Shown one piece after another: positions 1 through 7,469 of a stretch of DNA of 20,111 nucleotides. The stretch's first letter is position 1. The number at the start of each line of letters is the position of its first letter. The position numbers and the translations under genes were made by a program. The notes beneath the pieces were generated by a model. It did no database searches and was not told the DNA's origin. It was given only the letters and a program-made list of their open reading frames with translations. Location: NCBI GenBank assembly GCA_030526885.1, contig JAUNBV010000016.1, positions 1 to 20,111 of the forward strand. The letters run 5' to 3'. Origin of the DNA: Syntrophomonadaceae bacterium (GTDB taxonomy: Bacteria; Bacillota; Syntrophomonadia; Syntrophomonadales; Syntrophomonadaceae).

Positions 1-981
1 GAGTGGGGCGAGGTGAAGCGCTTTACCGGCTGGCAGCCGCTACCGCTGATAGCGGAGCGGGAAGGGGATATCGTGGCGGCGATGCTGGTGTTAAAGCGCA
101 GGCTGCCCGTTCCCGGCCTTAAAAAGTGCATTTTTTATGCGCCCCGGGGACCGGTGGCCGATATCGCGGACGCAGAGGCGCTGGCAGCGCTGTTTGCGGG
201 GGCGCGCGCTTTGGGCCGGGAGCATGGAGCTATTTTCCTGAAGATCGACCCCGATGTGCCGGTGAGCCAGCGGGGGTTACCCGAACTTTTAATTGCCAAC
301 GGCTTTCACCGCAATGACACCGGGCTGGATTTCGAGGGGGTGCAGCCGGCATTCGTATTCCGCCTGGATATCACGCCCTCGGAAGAGGAACTGCTCGCCG
401 CCATGCATCAAAAGACGCGGTATAACATCCGCCTGGCGCAGCGCAAGGGGGTCGTTATCCGCGAGGCGGCCGGCCGCGGAGAGTTGCCGGTGTTTTACGC
501 TATACTGGAGGAAACCGCCCAGCGCGACCATTTCCTAATCCGCGGCTATGAATATTTTGAAAAGATATGGGATGAAATGGTGCCGCCGGGGATGGCCAAA
601 TTCTTCATGGCAGAGTATGAGGGGGAAGTCATCGCCGCTACGCTGGCTTTTATTCTGGGCGATAAGGCGTGGTATTCTTATGGCGCTTCCAGCAACCGGC
701 AGCGCAATCTGATGCCCAATTATCTCATTCAATGGGAGATGATATGCCGGGCCAAGCAGTTGGGGGCTACCTTGTACGATTTCCGCGGGGTTTCCGGCGA
801 TTTGAACGAGGACAACCCCTTGTATGGGCTGTATCGCTTCAAAAAGGGCTTCAACGGTGAATTGACCGAGTTTATTGGGGATTGGGACTGCGTGTATGCC
901 CCGGCTTTTTATAAGCTGTGGAACATGGTGCTGCCGCGCTATATGGCCTATACCCATCGCGGCGGCGGCACGACGGAATGA
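1..981 (+). CDS. FemAB-family peptidoglycan bridge aminoacyltransferase, 5' end cut by the window
   Basis: Fem-family enzymes add amino acids from aminoacyl-tRNA to the stem peptide of lipid II, building the peptidoglycan cross-bridge at the inner face of the membrane. The reading frame is open to base 1 and begins EWGEVKRFTGW, the typical 'WG-x-VK-x(3)-GW' element near the N-terminus of Fem proteins. The GTG at 13 is therefore an internal valine codon and the true start lies to the left. Further family marks are the K-T-R-Y-N-I-R-L-A-Q stretch near 410-450 and the C-terminal D-F-R-G-V-S-G-D followed by L-Y-G-L-Y-R-F-K-K-G-F (about 778-850), which form the GNAT-like fold. About 326 residues are visible. 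An alanine racemase starts 16 nt downstream, so the two are probably co-transcribed in a cell-wall unit. Which amino acid is transferred cannot be told; a broader GNAT role is less likely. Confidence 0.85.
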   Translation, partial: EWGEVKRFTGWQPLPLIAEREGDIVAAMLVLKRRLPVPGLKKCIFYAPRGPVADIADAEALAALFAGARALGREHGAIFLKIDPDVPVSQRGLPELLIANGFHRNDTGLDFEGVQPAFVFRLDITPSEEELLAAMHQKTRYNIRLAQRKGVVIREAAGRGELPVFYAILEETAQRDHFLIRGYEYFEKIWDEMVPPGMAKFFMAEYEGEVIAATLAFILGDKAWYSYGASSNRQRNLMPNYLIQWEMICRAKQLGATLYDFRGVSGDLNEDNPLYGLYRFKKGFNGELTEFIGDWDCVYAPAFYKLWNMVLPRYMAYTHRGGGTTE

Positions 982-997
982 TGGGGCCAATGTGGAT

Positions 998-2140
998 ATG
1001 AGCGATTCTGCGGGGTATGATAAGTGGATAGAGGTCGATGCGGCGGCGGTGGCGCATAATTACCGCCAGGTGGCTACGCGCCTGCAAGCGGGCGTCAAGC
1101 TGATCGCGGTACTGAAGGCGGATGCCTATGGACAGGGCGCGGTGGAGATGGCGCGGCTGCTGGCGGAAGGGGGCACCGATTTCTTTGCCGTTACTCATCT
1201 GGAGGAAGCCCTCAAGCTGCGCAGGGGAGGAATTGACGGCGATATACTGCTGTTTTTGCCCTTGCGGAGAAGAGAGGATGTCCGCGTTGCGGCAGAGCAG
1301 CGCCTGACCGTGAGCGTGGGCAGCACGGAGGATATAGAGGCGCTGGCCGCGGCTGGGGAAGAGGAACTGCCCGCGCTTAAAGTGCATTTGCAGGTGGACA
1401 CCGGTTTGGGGCGTTTCGGTTTTCTGGACCAGGAAACGCTGCTGACGTCGTCCGTGAGACTCAGGGTCCAGGGGTTTGACTTGGAAGGGATCTATACCCA
1501 TATGGCGGATGCAGCCGGTGATGCGGCCTATACCCGCCGCCAGTTCGCGCGCTTTATGGAACTGACCCAGGCGCTTGATAACATCGGCATTGAACTGAAA
1601 TACCGCCATTGCGCCAACAGCGCGGCGATGCTCAATTATCCCGAAATGCAGCTGGATGCGGTAAGGGTAGGCACATTGCTCTCCGGTCAGCATCCGGTGG
1701 GCAGTTTCTCCCCGCCGCTGGATCTGCGTGAGCCCTTTCGGTTTATGAGCCGCATAATATCGTTGCACCGCTTGCCGCAAGGTTCGTATTTGGGCTATTA
1801 CAAAACCCATCGCTTGCGGCGGGACGCATTGATCGGTGTGATACCGGTGGGTTATCGCGATGGTCTGTTGCTGGAGGTGGCCAATCCCCCCGCCGGAGCT
1901 GTTGATTTGATTAAAACCATGCTGCGTCCGTTATTATATCGTTTGGGCCGGGGGCGGTTTCGGCACACGGTGAAATGTCAGGGGCAGGAGTGGCCGCTTC
2001 GGGGCAAGGTATTCATGCAGACGGCGCTAATCGAATTCCCGCCGGACGCGCCCATCAGGCTGGGCGACGAGGTCGAGGTGCCGATGCGCAAGGTGTTGTC
2101 CGCCGCCGGTGTGCCCCACGTTTACGTCAATAAGTCATAA
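998..2140 (+). CDS. alr: Alanine racemase, PLP-dependent
   Basis: Interconverts L- and D-alanine in the cytoplasm, supplying D-Ala for peptidoglycan. The 380-residue product matches the usual length. The PLP lysine is K40 in A-V-L-K-A-D-A-Y-G; D-T-G-L-G-R-F-G (134-141) holds the substrate arginine; R223 in V-R-V-G fits the pyridine-nitrogen contact; Y264 in S-Y-L-G-Y-Y matches the catalytic tyrosine of the S-Y-G-A-T motif. Two positions are unusual: the lysine that is carbamylated in the Geobacillus enzyme is Q132, and the R-I-C-M-D-Q motif reads K-V-F-M-Q-T, losing the aspartate. The start is set at ATG 998 because homology begins at K-W-I-E-V-D; GTG 992 is an in-frame alternative. No strong ribosome site precedes it, which fits coupling to the Fem gene ending at 981. 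A related amino-acid racemase with other specificity is possible. Confidence 0.85.
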   Translation: MSDSAGYDKWIEVDAAAVAHNYRQVATRLQAGVKLIAVLKADAYGQGAVEMARLLAEGGTDFFAVTHLEEALKLRRGGIDGDILLFLPLRRREDVRVAAEQRLTVSVGSTEDIEALAAAGEEELPALKVHLQVDTGLGRFGFLDQETLLTSSVRLRVQGFDLEGIYTHMADAAGDAAYTRRQFARFMELTQALDNIGIELKYRHCANSAAMLNYPEMQLDAVRVGTLLSGQHPVGSFSPPLDLREPFRFMSRIISLHRLPQGSYLGYYKTHRLRRDALIGVIPVGYRDGLLLEVANPPAGAVDLIKTMLRPLLYRLGRGRFRHTVKCQGQEWPLRGKVFMQTALIEFPPDAPIRLGDEVEVPMRKVLSAAGVPHVYVNKS

Positions 2141-2206
2141 TTTCTACAAAACCCGAACGATATTGCCAAACAGGCATTGATTTCCCTCATAATAACAAAG
2201 GTCGGC

Positions 2207-2230
2207 CCTCTTTTTGCAAAAAAATAGAGG
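2207..2230. repeat. Short inverted repeat between alr and fba
   Basis: CCTCT and AGAGG flank an A/T-rich core that can also pair (TTT/AAA after one T-T mismatch). No T tract follows, so it is a weak terminator candidate for alr or a site near the fba promoter. A possible promoter lies just upstream, TTGCCA (2163-2168) and CATAAT (2188-2193), but the 19-nt spacer is long and it is not called as a feature. Confidence 0.3.
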
Positions 2231-2315
2231 AAAGACGCATATTCTTCCCGAAAGAGTCAGCAGGAAATAGTGGGTTTGTTATAGAATTTTTTCCATAAAA
2301 TATGGGGGTGGTTTA

Positions 2316-3170
2316 ATGGCATTGGTACCCGTAACGGAGTTATTGCTGAAAGCGGAGGCCGGAGGCTATGCGGTCGGCGCGTTCAACGCCAACAATACGG
2401 AAATCGTGCAGGCTATAGCTATGGCGGCATTGCAGGAGCGCTCTCCGGTCATCATGCAGGCCAGTCAGGGGGCCATTTCCTATGCCGGATTGGAGTATAT
2501 CACCGGTATGGTCAAGCTGGCGGCGGATGAATACGATGTGCCTATAGCGCTGCATCTGGACCACGGCACCGATTTCGATCAGGTGGTAAAATGCATCCGC
2601 AGCGGTTTTTCCTCCGTCATGTATGACGGCTCCAAGCACAGTCTGGAAGAAAACATCGCCATGACCAACAAGGTGCTGGATATAGCGCGACCTGTAGGGG
2701 TTTCGGTGGAAGCCGAGCTGGGCAAGATCGGAGGCACCGAGGATAACGTACACGTAGACGCCAAAGACGCCCTTTATACCGATCCCGAGGAAGCGCGTTA
2801 TTTTGTGGAAAAGACCGGCGTGGAAAGCCTGGCTGTCGCTATCGGCACCGCCCACGGCCAGTATAAAGGAGAGCCCAAACTGGACCTGCAGCGGTTGGCA
2901 AAGATTAAATCGCTGGTCAACATCCCCATCGTGTTGCACGGTTCCTCCGGCGTACCGGACGATACCATCCGCTCCGCTATTGCGGGCGGCGTGTGCAAGG
3001 TTAATATAGATACCAACATTCGCGAGGCATTTGTCTGGAAAATGCGCGAAGTGATAGCGGCCAAGCCTGATGAAATAGACCCGCGTAAAATTTTAGGCCC
3101 CGCCCGTGACGCCGCCGTAGAAGTGATAAGGCAAAAGATCCGCGTGTTTGGCAGCGCGGGCAAGGCTTAG
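2316..3170 (+). CDS. fba: Class II fructose-bisphosphate aldolase
   Basis: Zinc-dependent aldolase that reversibly joins dihydroxyacetone phosphate and glyceraldehyde-3-phosphate to fructose-1,6-bisphosphate, in the cytosol. The 284-residue length is normal for the Bacillus FbaA type. H80-L-D-H83-G gives the catalytic aspartate (D82) and a zinc histidine; E134 in E-A-E-L-G, H180 in G-T-A-H-G-Q-Y-K-G and H208 in V-L-H-G-S-S-G-V complete the metal site. The phosphate-binding G-S-S-G and N-I-D-T-N motifs are intact. The ATG at 2316 follows a G-rich site (GGGGGTGG) at proper distance. It is separated by about 175 nt from alr, so it probably has its own promoter, and by 188 nt from the transaldolase. 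With the next two genes it covers the gluconeogenic branch around fructose-1,6-bisphosphate. A related ketose-bisphosphate aldolase (for example tagatose) cannot be fully excluded, but the gene context favours Fba. Confidence 0.93.
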   Translation: MALVPVTELLLKAEAGGYAVGAFNANNTEIVQAIAMAALQERSPVIMQASQGAISYAGLEYITGMVKLAADEYDVPIALHLDHGTDFDQVVKCIRSGFSSVMYDGSKHSLEENIAMTNKVLDIARPVGVSVEAELGKIGGTEDNVHVDAKDALYTDPEEARYFVEKTGVESLAVAIGTAHGQYKGEPKLDLQRLAKIKSLVNIPIVLHGSSGVPDDTIRSAIAGGVCKVNIDTNIREAFVWKMREVIAAKPDEIDPRKILGPARDAAVEVIRQKIRVFGSAGKA

Positions 3171-3358
3171 GTGTGACGGATTTGCAATCAACATCTGGGC
3201 ACGGAGTAGCGCCATGCCGGAGCTACAGAGTTAGCATCTGAGCCGGCGCCGGGAATGGTTTTCCGGAGCGGCAGCCATTGGCAGGCGGTAAGCTTTTAAA
3301 AACGGGGAATGACAGATACGGTTGGGGCATATGCAACTAAAAAAGGCGAGGTGATGTA

Positions 3359-4000
3359 ATGCAGATATTTATTGACTCGGCCAATATCGAGGAGATTAGG
3401 GAGGCGGCAGCGCTGGGGGTGATTGCGGGAGTGACTACCAATCCCAGCCTGATCGCCAAGGAAAAGAGGGATTATCGCGAGACCTTGGGCATTATTAGCG
3501 GTATGGTGGATGGCCCTATCAGCGCCGAGGTGCTGAGTACCGACTTTAAGGCCATGCTGGACGAAGCCCAATCCCTGCAAGCCATTCATCCCAACATTAA
3601 CATCAAAGTCCCCATCAGCGCGGAAGGGCTGCGTACCATCACCGAGCTTGCCCGCAGAGGGATCAAGACTAACTGCACCCTGGTATTCTCCGCCGGTCAG
3701 GCTTTACTGGCGGCGCGAGCCGGCGCTACCTTTGTTTCACCTTTTGTGGGCCGCTTGGACGACATCAGCAATGACGGACTTGCTGTATTGAACGATATCG
3801 TCACCATTTATAACAATTACGCCATCGACACTCAGGTCATATCTGCCAGCATCCGCCACCCCATGCATGTGGTGGAATCGGCCCGTATCGGTGCTGATAT
3901 CGCCACGGTGCCATATAAGATTATCATGCAATTGATTCAGCATCCGCTGACCGAGCGCGGCATAGAGAAGTTCTTACAGGACTACCAAGCTGCATTTTAG
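3359..4000 (+). CDS. tal: Short transaldolase (TalC/FSA subfamily)
   Basis: Schiff-base aldolase of the roughly 214-residue MipB/TalC/FSA group. It would move a dihydroxyacetone unit between sugar phosphates in the non-oxidative pentose phosphate pathway. D6 (F-I-D-S-A-N), T26-T27-N28 (G-V-T-T-N-P-S) and the Schiff-base K83 (N-I-K-V-P-I) are present, and the length of 213 residues is typical. Annotation pipelines often name such genes fructose-6-phosphate aldolase. Here, however, the position of FsaA Gln59 is Glu (E57 in S-A-E-V-L) and that of FsaA Tyr131 is Phe (F129 in S-P-F-V-G-R), the pair found in true transaldolases, so transaldolase activity is inferred. The start ATG at 3359 follows AGGCGAGGTG. 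The stop lies 12 nt before glpX, so the two are certainly in one transcript. Confidence 0.9.
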   Translation: MQIFIDSANIEEIREAAALGVIAGVTTNPSLIAKEKRDYRETLGIISGMVDGPISAEVLSTDFKAMLDEAQSLQAIHPNINIKVPISAEGLRTITELARRGIKTNCTLVFSAGQALLAARAGATFVSPFVGRLDDISNDGLAVLNDIVTIYNNYAIDTQVISASIRHPMHVVESARIGADIATVPYKIIMQLIQHPLTERGIEKFLQDYQAAF

Positions 4001-4012
4001 GGAGGGAATATA

Positions 4013-5014
4013 ATGATGGAGAGGGAACTGGCGCTGGAATTTGCGCGGGTAACGGAGGCTGCGGCCCTGTGCTCGGCTCGCTGGGTAGGGCGCGGGGACA
4101 AAGTGTCGGCCGACCAGGCAGCGGTGACCGCTATGCGCTCCATGTTCGATACCGTGTCCATCGACGGCACGGTGGTGATTGGCGAGGGGGAGATGGATGA
4201 AGCTCCCATGCTGTATATAGGAGAAAAGGTAGGCTTGGGGGTGCCGCCGTCGGTCGATATCGCGGTGGACCCGCTGGAGGGCACTAATGTGGTGGCCAAG
4301 GGGCTTACCGGCGCTATCGCGGTGCTGGCCTGCGCTCCCAGCGGCTGTTTGCTGCATGCTCCCGATATGTATATGGATAAGATATGCGCCGGCCCCGCCT
4401 CCCGCGGGAGGGTATTCCTGGACGCTTCGGTGCGGGAAAACCTTCGCCAGGTAGCGCGCACGCTGGATAAATCGGTGGGCGAGGTAACGGTGGTGGTTTT
4501 AGACCGCCCCCGCCACCAGCAGTTGATAGAGGATATTCGCCGGGAGGGCGCCCGCATCCAGCTCATCACCGACGGCGACGTATCTCCCGGTGTGGCGGCC
4601 GCCATGCCCAATACCGGGGTGGACCTGCTGATGGGCATCGGCGGCGCGCCGGAGGGTGTCATCACGGCGGCGGCCATGAAGTGCCTGGGCGGTGATTTTC
4701 AGGCCCGTTTGTGGCCGGAAGGCGACGAATACGAAGACGAGATTGCCCGTTGTCACGCTATGGGCATCAAAGACCCACTGCAGCTGCTGACCATCGACGA
4801 GCTGGTGAAGAGCGAAGATGTGATTTTCGTGGCTACCGGCATCACCGATTCTTCCTTGCTTAAAGGGGTGCGTTATCACGGCGGCAAAATAACCACCCAG
4901 ACCGTGGTGATGCGCAGCAGCTCCGGCACGGTCCGCTTCATCGAAGCCATCCACAATCCTGACAAGAAGCCGCTGTTCCAGGATAAACGCATCATGGCGC
5001 TGCTGAAACAATAA
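4013..5014 (+). CDS. glpX: Class II fructose-1,6-bisphosphatase
   Basis: Hydrolyses fructose-1,6-bisphosphate to fructose-6-phosphate, the committed gluconeogenic step, using Mg2+ or Mn2+ in the cytosol. The 333-residue protein has the GlpX metal and substrate motifs: D34 in S-A-D-Q-A-A, E58 and E60 in I-G-E-G-E-M-D-E, D86-P-L-E89-G-T, then T-D-G-D-V and the G-G-A-P-E-G-V loop. Two ATGs sit in tandem at 4013 and 4016; the first has a GGGAGG site six bases upstream and is preferred. It lies 12 nt after the transaldolase and 56 nt before rho. Together with fba and tal it forms a hexose/pentose phosphate block. Some GlpX proteins also hydrolyse sedoheptulose-1,7-bisphosphate; the sequence does not decide this. 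Confidence 0.94.
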   Translation: MMERELALEFARVTEAAALCSARWVGRGDKVSADQAAVTAMRSMFDTVSIDGTVVIGEGEMDEAPMLYIGEKVGLGVPPSVDIAVDPLEGTNVVAKGLTGAIAVLACAPSGCLLHAPDMYMDKICAGPASRGRVFLDASVRENLRQVARTLDKSVGEVTVVVLDRPRHQQLIEDIRREGARIQLITDGDVSPGVAAAMPNTGVDLLMGIGGAPEGVITAAAMKCLGGDFQARLWPEGDEYEDEIARCHAMGIKDPLQLLTIDELVKSEDVIFVATGITDSSLLKGVRYHGGKITTQTVVMRSSSGTVRFIEAIHNPDKKPLFQDKRIMALLKQ

Positions 5015-5026
5015 CCCAATGACCCG

Positions 5027-5043
5027 CGGCTTAAGGCAAGCCG
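5027..5043 (+). terminator. Weak hairpin between glpX and rho
   Basis: CGGCTT and AAGCCG form a 6-bp stem around a 5-nt loop, followed by TAATAATAAAAA rather than a T tract. This is not a convincing intrinsic terminator. It could be an mRNA structure just upstream of the rho ribosome site, a place where rho autoregulation is often exerted in other bacteria. Confidence 0.25.
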
Positions 5044-5070
5044 TAATAATAAAAAGGAGTGTTTACTCGT

Positions 5071-6384
5071 TTGGCTGAAGAAAAGAAAATCCACATCTCC
5101 GAACTGGAAGGCAAGACTATCCTCGAACTATATCAGGTTGCCCGCGACCTGAACCTTCCCGGCTACTACAAGCTTCGCAAGAAAGAATTGATTTTTGAGA
5201 TCACGAAGGCTCTCACCAAGTCCAATGAGCTGTTGCAGGCTTCGGGCGTACTGGAAATCATGGCGGATGGTTATGGCTTCCTGCGTCCTTTTACGTATAC
5301 GCCCAGCCATGAGGATATCTATGTATCCCCGTCGCAGATACGCAAGTTTGACCTGCGCACGGGTGATCGGGTCAACGGTCAGGTGCGCTCTCCCCGCGAG
5401 GGCGAACGCTTTTTTGCGCTGTTGAAGGTAGAGGGGGTAAATGACCTGCCCCCGGCCGAAGCCAGCCAGCGGATCCATTTCGATTCGCTGACTCCGCTGC
5501 ATCCCAATGAGCGGCTGACCCTGTCCACCACCCCCACCGAGCTGTCCACCCGCATTATTGATTTGGTGTCTCCCATTGGCAAGGGCCAGCGCGGTTTGAT
5601 CGTGGCCCCGCCCAAAGCCGGCAAGACCATGTTGCTGCAAAAGATGGCCCAGGGCATCACGGCCAATCATCCCGAAGTGGAGCTGTTTATCCTGCTCATC
5701 GACGAGCGCCCGGAGGAAGTGACCGATATGCAGCGTTCCACCCAGGCCGAGGTGGTGGCCTCCACTTTTGACGAGCTCCCGGAAAACCATGTAAAGCTGT
5801 CCGATATGATATTGGAACGGGCTAAACGCCTGGTCGAACATAAAAAGGACGTGGTGATTTTGCTGGACAGCATCACCCGGCTGGCGCGGGCGCACAATCT
5901 GGTCATCCCCACTTCGGGCCGCACATTATCCGGCGGTATCGACCCGGCGGCGCTGCATCGGCCCAAGCGCTTTTTCGGCGCGGCCCGCAAGATAGAGGAG
6001 GGCGGCAGCCTCACCATCATCGCTACCGCGCTGGTGGAAAACGGCTCCCGCATGGATGACGTCATCTTTGAGGAATTCAAGGGCACCGGCAACATGGAAC
6101 TGGTGCTGGACCGCAAACTGGCCGAGCGCCGCATTTTCCCCGCCATCGATCTCAAACGCTCCGGTACCCGCAAGGAAGAGCTGCTGTTCAGCGAGGAAGA
6201 AATGGATCTGATGTGGAATATGCGCAATCAGTTCAGCGAATTGAACAGTGTGGACACCATGCAGATGATGCTGGATACCATGAAAAAAACGAAATCCAAC
6301 GAGGACCTGCTGCGCGCCGCCCCCCACGTTTTCAGCGGCAAACGCCGAGAATTTACCGGCAGCCGTTCCAACGGATATTACTAA
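5071..6384 (+). CDS. rho: Transcription termination factor Rho
   Basis: Hexameric RNA-dependent ATPase/translocase that ends transcription on untranslated RNA. Domains in order: Rho N-terminal helical domain (about 7-45, with L-R-K-K-E-L-I-F-E-I), cold-shock-like RNA-binding domain (about 52-125, containing D-G-Y-G-F-L-R and D-I-Y-V-S-P-S-Q-I), and RecA-type ATPase (about 155-420). Walker A is A-P-P-K-A-G-K-T (179-186) and Walker B ends at D266 in V-V-I-L-L-D, followed by S-I-T-R-L-A-R-A-H-N. The last lines of the motor (G-T-G-N-M-E, R-R-I-F-P-A-I-D, S-G-T-R) are intact. The product has 437 residues, and there is no long insertion domain of the kind seen in Actinobacteria. TTG 5071 is chosen as start because GTG 5059 overlaps the AAAAAGGAG ribosome site; the resulting spacer of 11 nt is a little long. 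A strong terminator follows. Confidence 0.96.
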   Translation: MAEEKKIHISELEGKTILELYQVARDLNLPGYYKLRKKELIFEITKALTKSNELLQASGVLEIMADGYGFLRPFTYTPSHEDIYVSPSQIRKFDLRTGDRVNGQVRSPREGERFFALLKVEGVNDLPPAEASQRIHFDSLTPLHPNERLTLSTTPTELSTRIIDLVSPIGKGQRGLIVAPPKAGKTMLLQKMAQGITANHPEVELFILLIDERPEEVTDMQRSTQAEVVASTFDELPENHVKLSDMILERAKRLVEHKKDVVILLDSITRLARAHNLVIPTSGRTLSGGIDPAALHRPKRFFGAARKIEEGGSLTIIATALVENGSRMDDVIFEEFKGTGNMELVLDRKLAERRIFPAIDLKRSGTRKEELLFSEEEMDLMWNMRNQFSELNSVDTMQMMLDTMKKTKSNEDLLRAAPHVFSGKRREFTGSRSNGYY

Positions 6385-6406
6385 AACTGTATAAACACGC
6401 ATAAAA

Positions 6407-6461
6407 CACCTCGATAATGTCCACACTGGCAACAGGAGCGACATTATCGAGGTGATTTTTT
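6407..6461 (+). terminator. Intrinsic terminator of rho that masks the next gene's ribosome site
   Basis: Perfect 15-bp stem: CACCTCGATAATGTC (6407-6421) pairs with GACATTATCGAGGTG (6440-6454) around an 18-nt loop. A six-T tract follows at 6456-6461 and ends directly at the ATG of the M23 peptidase gene (6462). An A-run precedes the stem, so the element could also end minus-strand transcription. The last six bases of the 3' arm, GAGGTG (6449-6454), are the only plausible Shine-Dalgarno site for the ATG, seven bases away. Folding therefore both stops RNA polymerase and hides the ribosome site in any read-through RNA. Confidence 0.85.
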
Positions 6462-7310
6462 ATGTCCCCATCGGTGCGTAGAGCTACAGTAATCGTGTTG
6501 CTGCTGGTCATAAACATATCGGCGGTAGCATATGCGGTGGCAGCAGATACGCCGGTGTATACTATCCGGCAGGGAGATACCCTGTGGGATATCTCGCGCG
6601 CGCAGGGAGTGGAATTGCAAGCCCTGATGCGGCTGAACGGGCTGGATGAAAACAGTATCCTGCAAATCGGGCAGAAGCTTAATATCCCGGCCAGCGGTGG
6701 CAGCGAGCGAAAGGTGAGCAGCGGCGTCAGCAGCAGCGTAAATGCCTATCGGGTGCAGAGCGGCGATAACCTGTGGCAAATCGCCCGTGCCCGCGGCTTG
6801 AGCGTAAACGATATCGTAGCGGTGAACCCGGGGCTCAACCCGGAGAAATTACAGATCGGCCAAGTGCTGCGCCTGCCCGGTTCGGGAGCCGCGGCCGCAG
6901 TTACGGCCAAGGCCAGCCCGGCGCGTATTACCCGTAGCGCCGCGCCGCGCTATGATTGGCCGCTGAAGGGCAGCATCACTTCCGGTTACGGCTGGCGTAA
7001 AAGCGGCAGCCATCACGGTATAGATATAGCCGCCGACGTGGGCACTTCGATCAAAACCTCTGCTCCCGGCGTGGTGAGCTATGCCGGCTGGTTAAATATT
7101 TACGGCAATACCGTGATCGTCGATCACCCCGACGGCAGCCAGACCCTGTACGCCCATGCCAGCAAGCTGCTGGTGGGCCAAGGTGACATCGTGCGCCGCA
7201 GCCAGTTCATAGCTAAGGTGGGCACCACCGGACGTACCACCGGGCCCCATTTACATTTTGAGATCCGGCTCGGAGGCGAGACGGTCAATCCTGTTTCCTA
7301 TTTACCTTAA
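6462..7310 (+). CDS. Secreted LysM-LysM-M23 peptidoglycan endopeptidase
   Basis: Probable exported cell-wall hydrolase that binds glycan through LysM domains and cuts peptide cross-links. The 282 residues begin with a signal peptide (R6-R7 then a hydrophobic core to about residue 27, likely cleavage near A-V-A-A-D). LysM domains lie at about 32-76 (Y-T-I-R-Q-G-D-T-L-W-D-I) and 95-139 (Y-R-V-Q-S-G-D-N-L-W-Q-I), joined by serine-rich and alanine-rich linkers to a LytM/M23 domain (about 170-282). The zinc ligands are present, H185 and D188 in H-H-G-I-D and H265 in H-L-H-F-E, with H232 nearby, so it should be active rather than a degenerate activator. The ATG abuts the rho terminator T tract and its ribosome site is inside that hairpin. 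It may act in sporulation, division or wall growth; the sequence does not decide. Confidence 0.9.
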   Translation: MSPSVRRATVIVLLLVINISAVAYAVAADTPVYTIRQGDTLWDISRAQGVELQALMRLNGLDENSILQIGQKLNIPASGGSERKVSSGVSSSVNAYRVQSGDNLWQIARARGLSVNDIVAVNPGLNPEKLQIGQVLRLPGSGAAAAVTAKASPARITRSAAPRYDWPLKGSITSGYGWRKSGSHHGIDIAADVGTSIKTSAPGVVSYAGWLNIYGNTVIVDHPDGSQTLYAHASKLLVGQGDIVRRSQFIAKVGTTGRTTGPHLHFEIRLGGETVNPVSYLP

Positions 7311-7402
7311 ACAGCATGCCGGGCATTGCTTGCGCGCGGCGGGGCTATGTTGGCCGTCTTTGTCCCCTTTGGGCGGTATATGGTGCCTGCCGCGGAAAAA
7401 CA

Positions 7403-7431
7403 TTGCATATTATGGCGTGTAATATTAAAAT
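7403..7431 (+). promoter_or_regulatory. Candidate sigma-A promoter of the enoyl-CoA hydratase gene
   Basis: TTGCAT (7403-7408) and TAAAAT (7426-7431) with a 17-nt spacer, 39 nt before the ATG at 7470. The -10 has five of six consensus bases; the -35 keeps only TTG. It sits in a sharply AT-rich stretch between GC-rich genes, which supports a promoter. The -10 overlaps the palindromes at 7420-7453. Confidence 0.45.
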
Positions 7432-7453
7432 ATTATGATATAAATAATATTTT
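7420..7453. repeat. Nested AT-rich palindromes over the enoyl-CoA hydratase promoter (operator candidate)
   Basis: Two overlapping perfect inverted repeats. TAATATT (7420-7426) and AATATTA (7429-7435) are separated by two bases. AAAATATTAT (7427-7436) and ATAATATTTT (7444-7453) are separated by seven. They cover the -10 and the expected transcription start and end two bases before the ribosome site AAGGAGGAG (7455-7463). This is the position expected for a repressor operator, for example of a fatty-acid regulator, though no regulator gene is adjacent. Confidence 0.5.
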
Positions 7454-7469
7454 TAAGGAGGAGAATCGA

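Noticed and set aside
875..997. Upstream in-frame extension of alr into the Fem gene
   Set aside because: Overlaps the Fem coding region in another frame, and family similarity begins only after ATG 998.
872..1810. Long minus-strand open frame (312 codons) opposite alr
   Set aside because: It lies fully opposite a gene with intact catalytic motifs, has low-complexity R/H/Q-rich composition and no ribosome site; an antisense shadow caused by GC-rich codon use.
3171..3358. Possible terminator or small RNA between fba and transaldolase
   Set aside because: Some GC-rich complementarity (CCGG words around 3250-3275) exists but no stable stem with a T tract could be drawn, so nothing is called.
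7326..7469. Upstream in-frame extension of the enoyl-CoA hydratase
   Set aside because: The extension crosses an AT-rich promoter-like region, has no crotonase similarity, and ATG 7470 has an excellent ribosome site.
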